Under the pieces are notes generated by a model. The model was not told where the DNA came from. It saw only the letters and a list, made by a program, of their open reading frames with translations, and made no database searches. This document shows positions 62,668 to 64,000 of a stretch of 64,000 nt of DNA, piece after piece. Position numbers and translations under genes: made by a program. This DNA comes from Anisakis pegreffii (taxonomy: Eukaryota; Nematoda; Chromadorea; Rhabditida; Anisakidae), in contig JAPYMA010002343.1 in the NCBI GenBank assembly GCA_035041965.1, positions 1 through 64,000 on the forward strand, given 5' to 3'. The first letter of the stretch is position 1. Every line of letters starts with the position of its first letter.

Positions 62668-62690
62668 CTCATCCTTCAGTATTTTTCATC

Positions 62691-63592
62691 GCACCAGTCG
62701 TTAAATAAGAAAAACCTGCAGTCGTTCAGATTTGCAGCAAGAAGTAAGATCTAGAAGGGTTTGATTTGAGAGACAATTTTTTCAATTGTAATGGCATAGT
62801 GATTGAGTGACTGCTTCAAACAATTTTGTTTCTTGAAAATTTTTCCTCTTTCCAGGCAGATAAAAAATGCCAAAGTTTTCAGATATACTAGTTCGCGTAA
62901 TTACAGTTTCGGAGTTATTTCAATACTATTAGTTCACATAATCACCAAATAATTGCTCTTAGCGATCGGCAATCATGCGTTTATCATTGCATCCAATTGA
63001 TCGATGGCAAACTTGAGCAAGGAGAAGTTTTTCGTGTACGTTTGCTTTGATACACCTCAGGACACGGATGTCTTTGGTATGCATAGGTAAACAATCCTGG
63101 AGGGCATTCTGCCATTAGTTTACTGACATCAGCTGACGAGGTATATGAACTGAAACCGTTCTATCTACTTCTCGTTGCTATCTCAATTTGAAGGTTTTCA
63201 ATACGCTTCACTTTCCTGCCTCGTAGCACACATTTGGATGCGTTCACCAAAATGAATAAATTCAACTCACTGCCTTGTTTGAGTCAGTATTGAACTGTGA
63301 GGAATCATCAATTCAATCTGGGTGATATTCCCATTCGAGACATTTGAGATTCGGGAAAATTCGGGAACGATATATCCAAGATATTCGGAAATTATTCGGG
63401 AATAACGGAAAACAATACTATTGCCGTGAAGGTTGTCTCAGTTCATCACTTCCGCGCATTTTGTAGCGACTTTCCTCCCATACCACGAGATGATCCTGTG
63501 CAAAGAATTCCAGTAGATTGAATGTGACCGTTAACTCAACTCTTCCAATACATTATTGATCAGTGCAAGTGGTTCTTTGCAGGTGCGAATTG
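62691..63592. other. intergenic stretch, nothing recognised
   Basis: A purine-rich run of ATTCGGGAA-like phrases (63351-63410) is the only patterned sequence. I see no gene. Confidence 0.45.
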
Positions 63593-63945
63593 TTATCCGT
63601 CGACTTGTGGCTGAGGAGGACCACCAGGCGCTGGTTGGAGTACTTGTCCTGCAGGAATTTTCAGAGGATCTTCCGAGATCGCTTGATGAGCGCATTTGAA
63701 TGATGGTTCTGGGATTGTGAGACTCTTCCGATGGTTTAATAAATAGATGATCGTTATACTCGATAGCCTTGCAGTATCACTGTGTACCAGGGAAAGTATA
63801 TAGTGATCACCGTGTATAGCACAATTTTCCGCTGCTGATTTTGTGTTCAACTGCTTTTCAGCATCAAACTGCCAAGAACAATAAAATGATGCATCGCATG
63901 CTTTATTACTAAAATAACAACGATATTCATCTCAATGAACATTGA
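63593..63945 (-). CDS. possible two-exon small protein near the window edge
   Basis: A plausible terminal exon (63708-63593) follows TCACAATCCCAG and encodes PSFKCAHQAISEDPLKIPAG and a Pro/Gln-rich end (QPAPGGPPQPQVDG) before TAA; it needs phase-1 entry. A short hydrophobic ATG frame near 63945-63871 (containing MNIVVILVIKHAMHHFIVLG) ends at A|GTTTGA in phase 1 and could be a signal exon, echoing the architecture of the three upstream secreted-peptide genes. The mature parts are not similar to them. The splice choice is uncertain and part of the gene may lie outside the window. Confidence 0.25.
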
Positions 63946-64000
63946 GATGTTATATTTGTTATGCAAATCATATCGTAATGTTGTATTCCGAACGATGGGC

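Larger units (their letters stand above)
61705..62690 (-). repeat. right arm of the large inverted duplication
   Basis: The reverse complement matches 58803-60030, lacking the 294-bp insertion there but carrying a perfect hairpin at 61962-62025 that the left arm does not have. It includes the third secreted-peptide gene. Confidence 0.85.

Overview
This window is eukaryotic and AT-rich. Its genes are split into short exons with GT-AG introns, usually with TTTCAG- or TTGCAG-like acceptors. Three recognisable animal genes, together with their strong divergence from vertebrate relatives, modest introns and acceptor-like sites close to start codons, point to an invertebrate, most probably a parasitic nematode. 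That placement is inference; no rRNA, mitochondrial or spliced-leader sequence is present to settle it. I found no bacterial, viral or organellar genes, no CRISPR array and no convincing tRNA.

Layout. Positions 1-9.4 kb show no gene I can support. Between 9.5 and 24.0 kb there are several weak multi-exon candidates: a minus-strand three-exon chain (9.48-11.71 kb), unassigned exons near 13-17.6 kb, and a plus-strand membrane-protein tail (22.0-24.0 kb). From 24.55 to 28.19 kb lies a complete 11-exon Pellino E3 ubiquitin ligase gene (477 aa). At 30.68-30.98 kb there is an unassigned terminal exon. It ends only 110 bp before a complete three-exon LAMTOR3/MP1 gene (124 aa, 31.09-33.39 kb), so the two may form an operon. 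A possible three-exon gene for a small protein (86 aa) follows at 34.3-34.8 kb. The region 35-46 kb is gene-poor; it contains a dimeric tandem repeat of about 400 bp (39.25-41.0 kb) interrupted by an 800-bp hAT-like non-autonomous transposon. A complete nine-exon cytochrome P450 gene (CYP2-like, 531 aa in my model) lies on the minus strand at 46.3-52.35 kb. Its I-helix and C-helix residues are unusual, and it has one GC-AG intron.

The right end (58-63 kb) holds the most novel content. It is a cluster of three paralogous two-exon genes for small, cysteine-free, Gly/Ser-rich secreted peptides. Each has a GTATATATAC-like TATA box about 50-65 bp before the ATG, a phase-1 intron immediately after the signal peptide, and an AATAAA about 50-60 bp after the stop. 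Two of them lie in the arms of a large inverted duplication. One arm carries a 294-bp insertion flanked by a 13-bp target duplication, and the other arm preserves the empty site. A perfect 30-bp-arm hairpin lies inside the right arm.

Functionally, Pellino (innate immune and Toll/IL-1 type signalling) and LAMTOR3 (Ragulator, MAPK/mTORC1 scaffold on late endosomes) are signalling genes, and the P450 is a microsomal enzyme. Nothing in the sequence shows that they act together.
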